A stretch of DNA of 64,000 nt, taken from NCBI RefSeq assembly GCF_009669325.1, contig NZ_SZWE01000002.1, positions 1-64,000 on the forward strand, read 5' to 3'. The stretch comes from Roseovarius bejariae (lineage in GTDB: Bacteria > Pseudomonadota > Alphaproteobacteria > Rhodobacterales > Rhodobacteraceae). This document shows positions 16,851 to 25,844 of this stretch, piece after piece (within the stretch, counting starts at the first letter, position 1; every line of letters begins with the position of its first letter). Position numbers and translations under genes: made by a program. A model generated the notes under the pieces. It had not been told where the DNA came from. It worked only from the letters and a program-made list of their open reading frames with translations, and did no database searches.

Positions 16851-18160
16851 CCGCCCCGCAGCAGCAGGACGACACATGGTCGGCCAAGCGGCCGATGATC
16901 ATCGGCCTGATTGGCCTTGCCCTTCTGGTTGGCGGGTTCGGGACATGGGCTGCCCTGACCGAGATTTCCGGTGCGATAATCGCCTCCGGGCGGATCGAGG
17001 TGGACCAGAACAGGCAGGTGGTACAGCACCCCGATGGCGGGGTCGTGGAGGCGATCCTTGTCGAGGAGGGCGATCACATCAAGGCGGGGGAGGTTCTGTT
17101 GCGGCTGGACGATACGCAATTGACCTCGCAGCTCGCAATCACCGAGAGCCAGCTTTTCGAACTGATGGCGCGGCGCGGGCGGCTGGAGGCCGAGCGCGAC
17201 AGCAGGCAAGAGATTGCCTTTGATCCTTTACTGATCGAGGTGGCACAGGATCGTGCGGATGCCGCCGATTTGATGGCTGGCCAGAAGCGGCTGATGCAGG
17301 CGCGGGCAGAGTCCGTTGCCCGTGAGACCGAGCAACTTGAAAAACGCCGCGCGCAGATCGCGGATCAGATTGTTGGCCTCGACGCGCAGCGAACGGCATT
17401 GGGGCGACAGCTTGAATTGATCGAAATGGAACTGGCCGATCAGCAATCGCTTCTGGATCGGGGTTTGGCCCAGGCAACGCGGGTCTTGTCCCTGCTACGC
17501 GAGCAAGCCCGATTGAGCGGCACGATGGGGGATCTGGCGGCGCAGAAGGCGCAAGCGGGTGGGCGTATCACCGAGATTGATGTCGAAATACTCAAGCTCG
17601 GGTCGCAACGCAGGGAAGACGCGATCACCCAGCTGCGCGATTTGCAGTATCGCGAGCTTGAACTGCGCGAGGAGCGGCGGGCCCTTATCGAACAGATGAG
17701 TCGGCTGGAGATCACCGCGCCAGTCTCGGGCGTGGTTTACGGGATGCAGGTTTTTGCCCTGCGCTCGGTCATCCGGCCGGCCGACCCGGTGCTGTTCATC
17801 GTGCCGCAGGACCGCCCGTTGGTGATCAATGCGCAGGTGCCGCCCATTCACATCGACAAGATTCATGTCGGGCAGGATGTAACCCTGCGTTTCTCGGCCC
17901 TGGACCAGAGGCGCACGCCGGAGTTGACCGGGCAGGTGGGGTTGATCTCGGCGGATGCTTTCCTGGACGAGACAACTCAACAAAGCTATTACCGGGCCGA
18001 GATTATCCTGAGCGAGGGGGAGCAGGCCAAGCTGCCGGAAGGGGTGACCCTGATCCCCGGTATGCCGGTCGAAAGCTTCATCCGAACGGCGGACCGCACA
18101 CCGATTGCCTACTTGGTCAAACCCTTCACGGATTACTTTACAAAGGCCTTCCGCGAATAG
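16847..18160 (+). CDS. HlyD-family type I secretion periplasmic adaptor
   Basis: This 437-residue membrane-fusion protein has a short cytoplasmic N-terminus, one membrane segment (about 17-40, MIIGLIGLALLVGGFGTW), a lipoyl-like half motif (VVQHPDGGVVEAILVEEGD, about 63-81), a long coiled coil (about 95-280), the second lipoyl half (ITAPVSGVVYGM) and a beta-barrel with the C-terminal signature IPGMPVESFI. It bridges the ABC transporter and an outer-membrane TolC-type channel. The ATG overlaps the ABC stop, so the pair is translationally coupled. Confidence 0.9.
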   Translation: MTAPQQQDDTWSAKRPMIIGLIGLALLVGGFGTWAALTEISGAIIASGRIEVDQNRQVVQHPDGGVVEAILVEEGDHIKAGEVLLRLDDTQLTSQLAITESQLFELMARRGRLEAERDSRQEIAFDPLLIEVAQDRADAADLMAGQKRLMQARAESVARETEQLEKRRAQIADQIVGLDAQRTALGRQLELIEMELADQQSLLDRGLAQATRVLSLLREQARLSGTMGDLAAQKAQAGGRITEIDVEILKLGSQRREDAITQLRDLQYRELELREERRALIEQMSRLEITAPVSGVVYGMQVFALRSVIRPADPVLFIVPQDRPLVINAQVPPIHIDKIHVGQDVTLRFSALDQRRTPELTGQVGLISADAFLDETTQQSYYRAEIILSEGEQAKLPEGVTLIPGMPVESFIRTADRTPIAYLVKPFTDYFTKAFRE

Positions 18161-18239
18161 ACGTAAACGCGAAATAGTTGGTACGGAGGGGCCAAGCCAC
18201 AATTTGTTTTTTTGGCACGCAAAGGTTGCTCGACCGTGT

Positions 18240-19151
18240 TCAAGCGTCGGCTGGCCCTCCTAGCGCCTTGCGGCTTTTGATGAGCAGGTCGGCGATTTGA
18301 CGGAACACCTTGGCACGTGCGGAGGTCGGACGCCAGGCAAGGACCACTTGACGCGGGCAGGCGTCGGCGAGGGGAAAAAGATCAACATCATGTTGTGCGG
18401 CGATGCCGGCGTCGACCGCAAGGCGTGGCAGGAGCGTTATTCCGAGGCCCTCGGCGACCATCGAAATCAGTGTCGGCAGACTGGTCGCCGAGAAGCTGTC
18501 ATCCTGTCGGATGTCGTGATCGGGGAAGGCTGACAGGGCGTGACGTTGCAGACAGTGGCCTCTTTCGAGCAGCATCAACCGCGATCCTTCCAGGTCTGCG
18601 CCGTGCATCACTTTGATGGGTGCCGTGGCATAATCCCGCGGAGTGGCCAAAAGATAACCGTCTTCGAAAAGGTCGAGTGTTTCAAGATTGCCAATGTCGA
18701 AGGGCTTGGCGATCAGTGCTGCGTCCAGGCGTCCGGTTGCCAGCCCGTCGAGGAGCAATTCAGTTAGCTCTTCGCGCAGGTAAACGCGCAAATCGGGAAA
18801 TGCTTTGTGGATCAGCGGCAGCGCCTTGGGCATGAGGTAGGGGGCAATGGTGGGAATGGCCCCAAGGCGGATATTGCCGGAGTTCGGAGAGCGTCGCTCG
18901 GTGGCCAGTTGCTCGATGTCGGATGCGGCGATGAGAAGTTGCCGGGCGCGTTGTGCGATTTCCTCGCCAATCGGCGTGATGAGAACGGACCGCTTTGTTC
19001 GCTCGGCAAGTTGGACGCCAAGCATGTCTTCGAGTTCCTTCAAGCCGCTGCTGAGTGTGGGTTGAGTTACGTTGCAGGACTCGGCGGCGCGGGAAAAATG
19101 GCGCTCTTCCGTGAGCGCGACGAGAAACCTCAGTTGGCGCAGTGTGATCAT
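18240..19151 (-). CDS. oxyR: OxyR-like LysR-family regulator
   Basis: This 303-residue LysR protein has an N-terminal winged helix (LRQLRFLVALTEERHFSRAA, about 4-62) and a peroxide-sensing-type effector domain. The peroxidatic position is kept: C200 in LERGHCLQRHAL aligns with E. coli C199. The position of the resolving cysteine (E. coli C208) is F209. Other cysteines are C26 and C265. It is divergent from a peroxiredoxin gene, and an ATAG-N7-CTAT element lies between them. It likely activates that operon on peroxide or a related oxidant; the missing second cysteine suggests a one-cysteine or mixed-disulfide mechanism (inference). Confidence 0.8.
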   Translation of the reverse strand: MITLRQLRFLVALTEERHFSRAAESCNVTQPTLSSGLKELEDMLGVQLAERTKRSVLITPIGEEIAQRARQLLIAASDIEQLATERRSPNSGNIRLGAIPTIAPYLMPKALPLIHKAFPDLRVYLREELTELLLDGLATGRLDAALIAKPFDIGNLETLDLFEDGYLLATPRDYATAPIKVMHGADLEGSRLMLLERGHCLQRHALSAFPDHDIRQDDSFSATSLPTLISMVAEGLGITLLPRLAVDAGIAAQHDVDLFPLADACPRQVVLAWRPTSARAKVFRQIADLLIKSRKALGGPADA

Positions 19152-19163
19152 GATACCTGATAT

Positions 19164-19178
19164 ATAGAAAGTATCTAT
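19164..19178. promoter_or_regulatory. OxyR-type half-site in the divergent promoter
   Basis: ATAG AAAGTAT CTAT has the ATAG-N7-CTAT spacing of OxyR elements and lies 13 bases from the regulator start and 83 bases from the peroxiredoxin start. A full four-element OxyR site was not found. Confidence 0.55.
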
Positions 19179-19261
19179 TACTTCAATTCAAAACATTCAT
19201 TTCAATGATGAAGCGCGAATGCGTACCTTTGGGTCAGATAGATAACCAAGGAGACCACGCT

Positions 19262-19906
19262 ATGACCGACGAGACTGCACAATCCTTTCCGCGCCTGAAT
19301 GAACCTGCACCGGCGTTTGACGCGCCGACGACCGATGGCCGCAAGACGTTGGAGGATTACAAGGGCAAATGGTTGATCCTGTTTTCGCATCCGGCGGACT
19401 TCACCCCGGTTTGCACGACCGAGTTCATCGCATTTGCCAAGCGTCAGGATGATTTCGCGGCACTTGGGGCCGAGTTGCTGGGACTTTCCATCGACAGTCA
19501 TTACAGCCACATCGCATGGATGCTGAACATCAAGGAGAAGTTCGGGGTCGAGATCGGGTTCCCGATCATTGCCGACCTGAACATGAAGGTTGCGCAATCT
19601 TATGGCATGATCCAGCCCGGAGCGTCGGATACCGCCGCGGTGCGCGCGACATTCATCATCGACCCTGAAGGCGTGTTGCGGGCCATGGTTTATTACCCCA
19701 TGAACGCGGGTCGGTCGGTGGATGAAATCCACCGCTTGCTGGTTGCCTTGCAGACCGCAGACGAAAACAAATGCGCCATGCCGGAGAACTGGAAACCCGG
19801 TGATCCGGTTATTGTTCCAACCCCGGCCACGCCGGAAGCGGCCTTGGCGCGTTCCGGTGAAGGTTATGACACCGTGGATTGGTATTTTTCCACGCGTGAG
19901 CTTTGA
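19262..19906 (+). CDS. 1-Cys (Prx6-type) peroxiredoxin
   Basis: This 214-residue cytosolic thiol peroxidase is of the Prx6/AhpC-TSA class. The active-site motif HPADFTPVCTTEF carries the peroxidatic C51, and the arginine partner is in AVRATFIIDPEG. The only other cysteine (NKCAMPENW) lies in the C-terminal Prx6 extension, where a resolving role is not established. ATG 19262 follows AAGGAGACC; an upstream in-frame ATG at 19205 has no ribosome site. It is first of three genes with a persulfide-dioxygenase-like enzyme and an SQR-like fusion, suggesting a defence against peroxide and reactive sulfur species. Confidence 0.9.
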   Translation: MTDETAQSFPRLNEPAPAFDAPTTDGRKTLEDYKGKWLILFSHPADFTPVCTTEFIAFAKRQDDFAALGAELLGLSIDSHYSHIAWMLNIKEKFGVEIGFPIIADLNMKVAQSYGMIQPGASDTAAVRATFIIDPEGVLRAMVYYPMNAGRSVDEIHRLLVALQTADENKCAMPENWKPGDPVIVPTPATPEAALARSGEGYDTVDWYFSTREL

Positions 19907-19920
19907 TCGCTGTGTCGATG

Positions 19921-19943
19921 AGCCCGGCAGGACTTGCCGGGCT
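19921..19943 (+). terminator. Intra-operon hairpin (attenuator or partial terminator)
   Basis: AGCCCGGCA-GGACT-TGCCGGGCT, a perfect 9-base stem followed by TGTTCCCCC. The lack of a long T run suggests partial termination or 3' stabilisation of the peroxiredoxin mRNA. Confidence 0.55.
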
Positions 19944-19984
19944 TGTTCCCCCGTCCACTCATTCGCAAACGAGAGAGAAAAGAC

Positions 19985-20857
19985 ATGACGACACCAATTG
20001 TGAAGCCCTTTTGGAATGAACCAACAGGAAGCTGGCAGTATGTGTTCCACGATCCCGCGACCATGAAGGGCGCGATCGTGGACCCGGTCCTGAATTACGA
20101 CCCGCAGGCGGGGGCCACCCAAACCCATAGTGCCGACGAGATTCTTGCCTATGTGAAGGATGCGGGGATCGAGATTGTCTGGATTCTCGACACGCATCCA
20201 CATGCCGATCACTTCTCGGCTGCGCCGTGGCTCAAAGAGCGTCTGGGTGCGCCAACGGCGATTGGTGAGCACGTGGTCAAGGTGCAGAAACTGTGGAAAG
20301 ACATCTACAACCTGCCCGCCGACTTCCCGACAGACGGGAGCCAGTGGGATCGTCTTTTTGCTGATGGTGACGAATTCTATGTCGGTGACGTTCCGGTGCG
20401 CGTGATGTTTTCGCCCGGTCATACGCTGGCGTCGATCACTTATGTCGCGGGCGATGCGGCCTTTGTGCACGACACATTCATGATGCCGGACAGCGGAACC
20501 AGCCGGGCGGATTTTCCGGGGGGCAGCTCGAAAGAGTTGTATGACAGCATTCAGGCCATTCTGGACCTGCCCGAGGATACGCGCCTTTATGTCGGGCACG
20601 ATTATGCACCCAAGGGCCGCGAGGCTGCCTGCATGGCGACCGTGGCCGAGCATAAGGACAGCAATATCCATCTCAAGGATGCCCCGTCGGAAGCGGAATA
20701 CCGGAGCGTCCGGGACGCCCGCGATGCGACCCTGCCGTTGCCCAAACTGATGCTGGCGGCCTTGCAGATCAATATACGCGGGGGGCGCAAGCCTGTGCCA
20801 GAAGAGAACGGACGATCTTATCTGAAGATCCCGCTGGATTACTTCGATCCGCGTTGA
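19985..20857 (+). CDS. MBL-fold persulfide-dioxygenase-like protein
   Basis: This 290-residue metallo-beta-lactamase-fold protein has the metal motif THPHADHF (H71, H73, D75, H76), a later histidine in SPGHT and an aspartate/histidine pair in LYVGHDY. The arrangement is that of ETHE1/Blh-type iron enzymes, which oxidise glutathione persulfide to sulfite. ATG 19985 is 78 bases after the peroxiredoxin stop with AGAGAGAAAAG upstream. The downstream PTP/SQR fusion supports a role in sulfide oxidation. A glyoxalase II role is less likely because the neighbours concern sulfur. Confidence 0.8.
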   Translation: MTTPIVKPFWNEPTGSWQYVFHDPATMKGAIVDPVLNYDPQAGATQTHSADEILAYVKDAGIEIVWILDTHPHADHFSAAPWLKERLGAPTAIGEHVVKVQKLWKDIYNLPADFPTDGSQWDRLFADGDEFYVGDVPVRVMFSPGHTLASITYVAGDAAFVHDTFMMPDSGTSRADFPGGSSKELYDSIQAILDLPEDTRLYVGHDYAPKGREAACMATVAEHKDSNIHLKDAPSEAEYRSVRDARDATLPLPKLMLAALQINIRGGRKPVPEENGRSYLKIPLDYFDPR

Positions 20858-20873
20858 CAAGTGACCAAAGGAC

Positions 20874-20901
20874 GGGGCCCGCGCCACAAAGGGGCGGGCC
20901 C
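20874..20901 (+). terminator. GC-rich hairpin between MBL and SQR genes
   Basis: GGGCCCGC and GCGGGCCC pair around an 11-base loop. No T run follows, so it may attenuate rather than end the transcript. Confidence 0.4.
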
Positions 20902-21087
20902 TGCAATGGATCGCCCAAACGGCAACTGCGCACGGCAATGTGATTGTCCATGCGGTTTATATATTCTTATCTTGCAATGTGATGATGGGTGGGCAACGAT
21001 CTGTCGGATGTTGGGGGTCGCGTGATCGAAACGCCGACGCCCCTTTTCGGCGGTATGCCGGATACTGAACATGAGGGAGACCTTGAA

Positions 21088-22767
21088 GTGGACGAAAGAA
21101 AGATAACCGAAGCACTGGCCGTCAGCCCGCAGATTCAGCTTGAAGATGTGGCCAGCCTGAAAAGGCGTGGCTATCGCTCGCTTATTTGCAACCGGCCCGA
21201 TGGTGAAGGTGCCGATCAGCCCTCGCATGAGGAAATGGCCGAGGCGGCCCGTGCTGCCGGTCTTGAATTCCGCTATCTGCCGGTGACACCGGGGGTGGTA
21301 ACGGATGAAACGGCGGACGACTTTGGCGATGCTTTGACCGAACTGCCGGGGCCGGTTTTTGCCTATTGCCGGACTGGTACGCGCTCGGCCACTCTGTGGT
21401 CGCTCAATGCGGCCAAGTCGATGCCAGTCTCGGAAATACTCGGGGCGACACGGGCCGCCGGTTACGACATGAACGGCGTGGCCCGCCGGATTTCCAACGG
21501 TGGCAAGACCCCCACAGATACCGGGGACGCCAAGTATGACGTTGTCATTGTCGGGGCCGGGGCTGCGGGCATCGCCGTGGCGGCGAGCCTGAGGTCAAGA
21601 AAACCGGACCTCGATGTCGCGGTGATTGACCCTGCCGATGTTCATTATTACCAACCCGGCTGGACGATGGTTGGCGGTGGTATCTTTCACCCTGAGGACA
21701 CGGCAAAGACCATGGGTAGCCTCATCCCCCGGGGGGTGCATTGGATCAAGGCAGCGGTCGCGGCCTTCGAAGCTGAGAACAACGCCATCATTCTGGATGG
21801 ATGCCGCGTGGTGAAATACGACCGGCTGGTGGTTTGCCCGGGGCTCAAGCTGGACTGGGCCAAGGTTGACGGTTTGGTCGACACATTGGGCCGGAACGGT
21901 GTGACCTCGAATTACCGGTACGATCTTGCGCCATACACATGGCAATTGGTGACCGAGATGAAGGAGGGCCGGGCCCTGTTCACGCAGCCGCCGATGCCGA
22001 TCAAATGCGCGGGGGCGCCACAAAAGGCAATGTACCTGTCAGCGGATGCGTGGAAGCGGGCGGGTGTTCTGGACCACATGGATATCCATTTCTGCAATGC
22101 GGGCGGCGTTCTGTTCGGGGTAAAGGATTATGTTCCGGCTCTGGAAACCTACATCGAAAAATACGGTGTCTCGCTGGATTTCTTCCATAACCTTATCGCG
22201 GTCGATGGGCCGTCGAAAACCGCTGTGTTCGAGGTCAGAAAGCCGGATGAGACGCCCGAGCGGGTCGAGATGGAATTCGATATGCTTCATGCCGTTCCCC
22301 CGCAGGTCGCACCGGATTTCATCCGGGTGTCACCGCTGGCCGATGCGGCGGGCTGGGTGGATGTCGATCAGGAAACCCTGCGGCACAAGAGTTTCGACAA
22401 TATCTGGAGCCTCGGGGATGTCATGAACGCGCCCAATGCCAAGACGGCGGCGGCGGCGCGCAAGCAAGCCCCGGTGGTGGCCGACAATATCGTCGCCGAT
22501 ATCGAAGGGCGGGCGCCGGATGCCTGTTATGACGGGTATGGGTCATGCCCCCTGACGGTGGAGCGGGGCAAAATCGTGCTGGCAGAGTTCGGGTATGGGG
22601 GTGCCTTGAAACCCAGCTTCCCACGTGTGCTTCTGGATGGAACCAAACCGACGCGCCGCGCTTGGTGGTTGAAGGAAAGATTGCTGCCGCCGATCTATTG
22701 GAAGGCGATGCTGAGAGGGAAAGAGTGGATGGCCAAACCTGAAAAACTCAAGGTTCCCTCTACCTGA
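21088..22767 (+). CDS. Fusion of PTP-like (DUF442) domain and SQR-like FAD oxidoreductase
   Basis: This is a 559-residue two-domain protein. Residues about 1-110 are the TIGR01244/DUF442 phosphatase-like domain seen at the N-terminus of Blh proteins, with the Cys loop AYCRTGTRS (C94). Residues about 148-559 are an FAD/NAD(P)-type oxidoreductase (VVIVGAGAAGIAVAASL) of the sulfide:quinone reductase type, with cysteines in VVCPGLKLDW, IKCAGAPQKAMYL and GYGSCPL as in SQRDL-like enzymes. I chose GTG 21088: GGGAG sits eight bases upstream and the DUF442 fold begins there. The product would pass electrons from sulfide to quinone and make persulfide for the preceding enzyme. Confidence 0.85.
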   Translation: MDERKITEALAVSPQIQLEDVASLKRRGYRSLICNRPDGEGADQPSHEEMAEAARAAGLEFRYLPVTPGVVTDETADDFGDALTELPGPVFAYCRTGTRSATLWSLNAAKSMPVSEILGATRAAGYDMNGVARRISNGGKTPTDTGDAKYDVVIVGAGAAGIAVAASLRSRKPDLDVAVIDPADVHYYQPGWTMVGGGIFHPEDTAKTMGSLIPRGVHWIKAAVAAFEAENNAIILDGCRVVKYDRLVVCPGLKLDWAKVDGLVDTLGRNGVTSNYRYDLAPYTWQLVTEMKEGRALFTQPPMPIKCAGAPQKAMYLSADAWKRAGVLDHMDIHFCNAGGVLFGVKDYVPALETYIEKYGVSLDFFHNLIAVDGPSKTAVFEVRKPDETPERVEMEFDMLHAVPPQVAPDFIRVSPLADAAGWVDVDQETLRHKSFDNIWSLGDVMNAPNAKTAAAARKQAPVVADNIVADIEGRAPDACYDGYGSCPLTVERGKIVLAEFGYGGALKPSFPRVLLDGTKPTRRAWWLKERLLPPIYWKAMLRGKEWMAKPEKLKVPST

Positions 22768-22793
22768 TTGTGCTTTTCATAATCTGTATGCTT

Positions 22794-22830
22794 GGGGCCG
22801 CCCTATTTCATAAGGGCGGCCCCGTGGTGT
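22794..22830 (+). terminator. Terminator after the sulfur operon
   Basis: GGGGCCGCCC (22794-22803), a 10-base loop and GGGCGGCCCC (22814-22823), then GTGGTGTTTT. It ends the plus-strand operon before the convergent cyd genes. Confidence 0.8.
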
Positions 22831-22869
22831 TTTGGCGAGAGTGACTTTGGCTGGTGTGACAGTCAGTTA

Positions 22870-22983
22870 TCAGTCAGTCTCTTCAGTCAGGTTCGCATCC
22901 TCGCGCACCTCGAACCAGATCGCGTTGAGAATGGCGAAGAGTGCGGCAAGCGGAAGGCCGAGAATCCAGGCGAAATACCACAT
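22870..22983 (-). CDS. cydX: Cytochrome bd accessory subunit CydX
   Basis: This 37-residue single-span membrane protein starts MWYFAWILGLPLAALFAILN, the standard CydX/YbgT signature, followed by AIWFEVRED. CydX stabilises the haem b595/d region of CydAB. The ATG (22981-22983) has AAGGAGC upstream and lies 18 bases after cydB. It is easily missed because of its length. Confidence 0.95.
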   Translation of the reverse strand: MWYFAWILGLPLAALFAILNAIWFEVREDANLTEETD

Positions 22984-23000
22984 GGTGAGGGCTCCTTTCC

Positions 23001-24149
23001 TTAATAAGCGTTCTTGTTGCTGGTGATCTCGTCGATGGTGACCTTGCCCCACAGCACCTTGTAGACCCAAGCGGTGTAGAGAAGGATCAGGGGCATGAAG
23101 ATCACCGTGACGCCAAGCATCACGAAGAGCGTCAGGTGTGACGATGAACTGTCCCACACCGTCAGCGACGAGCGCGGATCAATCGACGAGGGCAGGATGA
23201 ACGGGAACATCGTGAGCCCCACCGAGGCGATCACGCCGGTGATGCCCAGTTTCGAGAACAGCAGCGCCGAAACCTCGCCCCCGCGCCAGAGCGACAGGTA
23301 GGCCAGCGCCATACCGACAAATCCCATCGCTGGGGCGATCACGATCCAGGGGCGGGTGGCATAGGCTGCAAGCCACGAGCCTTCGCGCGCGACCTCGGTC
23401 AGCAATGGGTTCGAGGGGCCGTTGACGGCGGCTTGCGTGGTCATGGTGTAGCCGTCGATGCCCATGGCCAGCCACAGACCGGCCAGTGCATAGCCCGCCA
23501 TCGCGGCCAGCCCGGCGAATGTGCCGAAGCGGCGGGCGCGGTTCACGACCGGGCCTTCGGCCTTGACCGCCACCCAGGCCGCGCCGTGGGCGATCAGCAT
23601 CGTCAGCGAGACCACACCGGCCAGCAGGGCAAACGGGTTGAGCAGGGCAAAGAACGATCCTTCGTAGAGCGAAAACAGATCGTCGGTCAGGCGGAAGGGC
23701 ACGCCTTGCAGCACGTTGCCGACCGCGACGCCAAAGATCAGCGCGGGCACCGCGCCACCGATGAAAAGCGCCCAGTCCCAGCCGCTGCGCCAGCGGCGGT
23801 CGTCGCGTTTGGAGCGATACTTGAAGGCCACGGGCCGCAGGATCAGCGCCGCAAGAACCACGAACATCGCAAGGTAGAAGCCCGAGAAGCTGACCGCGTA
23901 GAGGGGCGGCCACGCGGCAAAAATCGCGCCGCCCCCAAGGATGAACCACACCTGGTTGCCTTCCCAGACGGGGCCGACGGTGTTGATGACAAGGCGCCTC
24001 TCGTCATCGGTTCTGGCGATGAAGGGCAGCAGCGCACCGACGCCCATATCGAACCCGTCGGTCAGGGCAAAGCCGATCAGCAGCACCCCCAGAAGCCCCC
24101 ACCAGATGACGCGCAGGATGTCGAAATCTATCAGTTCATGCAGGATCAT
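23001..24149 (-). CDS. cydB: Cytochrome bd ubiquinol oxidase subunit II
   Basis: This 382-residue multi-span inner-membrane protein is subunit II of the bd quinol oxidase, which reduces oxygen to water with high affinity. It starts MILHELIDFDILRVIWWGLL, typical of CydB, and has the conserved GFDMGVG and GPVWEGNQVWFI stretches. It follows cydA after five bases and precedes cydX. Confidence 0.97.
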   Translation of the reverse strand: MILHELIDFDILRVIWWGLLGVLLIGFALTDGFDMGVGALLPFIARTDDERRLVINTVGPVWEGNQVWFILGGGAIFAAWPPLYAVSFSGFYLAMFVVLAALILRPVAFKYRSKRDDRRWRSGWDWALFIGGAVPALIFGVAVGNVLQGVPFRLTDDLFSLYEGSFFALLNPFALLAGVVSLTMLIAHGAAWVAVKAEGPVVNRARRFGTFAGLAAMAGYALAGLWLAMGIDGYTMTTQAAVNGPSNPLLTEVAREGSWLAAYATRPWIVIAPAMGFVGMALAYLSLWRGGEVSALLFSKLGITGVIASVGLTMFPFILPSSIDPRSSLTVWDSSSSHLTLFVMLGVTVIFMPLILLYTAWVYKVLWGKVTIDEITSNKNAY

Positions 24150-24154
24150 GGTGA

Positions 24155-25765
24155 TTACTCCGCAGGGTTTGCAAATGGGTCGCGCCCGTCATGGGTGCGC
24201 AGGCGGTGTTCATGGCGGATGCGCCATTCCTCGGTTTCCTCGACATCCTGAACCGGGCCCTTGCGGATGTATTTCAGCATCAGGCCCATCTCGATGACGA
24301 AGAGAACCGTGTAGAAGGTGATGAAGCCTGCCAAGGTCAGCAGCAGCGATGTGACCGACAAGTGGCTGACCGACAAGGCCGTGGGCAGAACCCCGTCCAC
24401 CGTCCAGGGCTGGCGGCCATATTCGGCCACGAACCAGCCCATTTCGGCGGCGATCCACGGGGTCGGAATGATCACTACTGCCGCCCAGAGCGCCCAGCGG
24501 GGATAGCTGCGGCTGCCGAAGTTCGAGCGGACAAAGAAATAGGTCATCACACCGATGAATCCGAACCCAAGCCCCACCATTATCCGGAACGCCCAGAACA
24601 GGGGCCAGACGGTGGGGACGGTATCGTCCGCGGCTTGCGCGATCTGTGCCTCGGTGGCCTCGCGCGGGTCTTCGACATAGCGTTTCAGAAGCAGGGCGTA
24701 ACCAAGGTTGCCGCCATGGGCTTCGAAAGTGTCGAGGACCTCTTGCGCGGTTTCTTCGCGGGTCTCGCGGATGGTCATCAGCGCGTCATAGGCGATGAGG
24801 CCCGAGCGGATACGGTCTTCGGACTCGGCCACCAGATCGTTGATGCCGGGTATTTCGCGGGTCAGGGAGCGGGTGGCGATCAGGCCCATGGCATAGGGAA
24901 TCTTGATCGCGTAGTGGTTTTCGCGGGCCTCCTGATCGGGCAGGGCGACAAGGGTGAAGGGGGCCGGGGCCTCCTCGGTGTGCCACATGCCTTCCATCGC
25001 GGCGAGCTTCATGCGTTGGGTATGCGTGGCGCTATAGCCCGATTCATCGCCCAACAGGACAACCGAAAGCGCGGCGGCCAGACCGAAGCTTGAGGCGACG
25101 GTCATCGACCGGCGGGCCAGTTCGATATGCCGCCCCTTGAGCAGGTACCACGCGGAAACCCCCAGCACGAAGACCGAGGCGGTGACGTAGCCCGCCGAGA
25201 CGGTATGCACGAACTTGGCCTGTGCCACCTCGTTGAACATCACGTCGAAGAAGCTGGTCATTTCCATGCGCATGGTCATGGGGTTGAATTCGGACCCGAC
25301 CGGGTTTTGCATCCAGCCGTTGGCGATCAGGATCCAGAGCGCCGAGAAGTTCGACCCGATGGCAACCAGCCAGCCGATGACCATATGTGCCACCTTCGAC
25401 AGCTTGTCCCAGCCAAAGAACCAAAGGCCGACAAATGTCGCCTCAAGGAAGAAGGCCATCAGCCCTTCGATGGCCAGCGGAGCGCCGAACACGTCGCCGA
25501 CGTAGTGGCTGTAATAGCTCCAGTTCATGCCGAACTGGAACTCCATGGTGATGCCCGTGGCGACCCCAAGCACGAAGTTGATCCCGAAGAGGGACCCCCA
25601 GAACTTGGTCATCTGCCGCCAGATGGGGCGGTTCGTCATGACATAGACAGTCTCCATGATTGCGATCAGGAGGGACAGGCCCAGTGTCAGTGGTACGAAA
25701 AGGAAGTGATACATGGCCGTCATCGCGAATTGCAGGCGAGACAGCTCAACAACGTCGAGTTCCAT
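24155..25765 (-). CDS. cydA: Cytochrome bd ubiquinol oxidase subunit I
   Basis: This 536-residue haem-bearing subunit I starts MELDVVELSRLQFAMTAMYH; H19 in AMYHFLF is the usual haem b595 ligand. A periplasmic quinol-binding loop (about 245-330) precedes the region with GRQPWTVDGVLPT. ATG 25765 follows GGAGAG; an upstream in-frame ATG at 25816 has no ribosome site. An Fnr-type box about 80 bases upstream indicates induction under low oxygen, separate from the upstream cydDC. Confidence 0.97.
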   Translation of the reverse strand: MELDVVELSRLQFAMTAMYHFLFVPLTLGLSLLIAIMETVYVMTNRPIWRQMTKFWGSLFGINFVLGVATGITMEFQFGMNWSYYSHYVGDVFGAPLAIEGLMAFFLEATFVGLWFFGWDKLSKVAHMVIGWLVAIGSNFSALWILIANGWMQNPVGSEFNPMTMRMEMTSFFDVMFNEVAQAKFVHTVSAGYVTASVFVLGVSAWYLLKGRHIELARRSMTVASSFGLAAALSVVLLGDESGYSATHTQRMKLAAMEGMWHTEEAPAPFTLVALPDQEARENHYAIKIPYAMGLIATRSLTREIPGINDLVAESEDRIRSGLIAYDALMTIRETREETAQEVLDTFEAHGGNLGYALLLKRYVEDPREATEAQIAQAADDTVPTVWPLFWAFRIMVGLGFGFIGVMTYFFVRSNFGSRSYPRWALWAAVVIIPTPWIAAEMGWFVAEYGRQPWTVDGVLPTALSVSHLSVTSLLLTLAGFITFYTVLFVIEMGLMLKYIRKGPVQDVEETEEWRIRHEHRLRTHDGRDPFANPAE

Positions 25766-25844
25766 AATGTCTACTCTCCAGCCCCTAGGGGCCCCTTTGG
25801 CGTGGATACCATTCAAACCAATAAGGTGTATTAAAGATAAATCT

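Noticed and set aside
19202..20938. 578-codon minus-strand frame opposite peroxiredoxin and MBL genes
   Set aside because: It is antisense to two genes with intact active-site motifs and ribosome sites.
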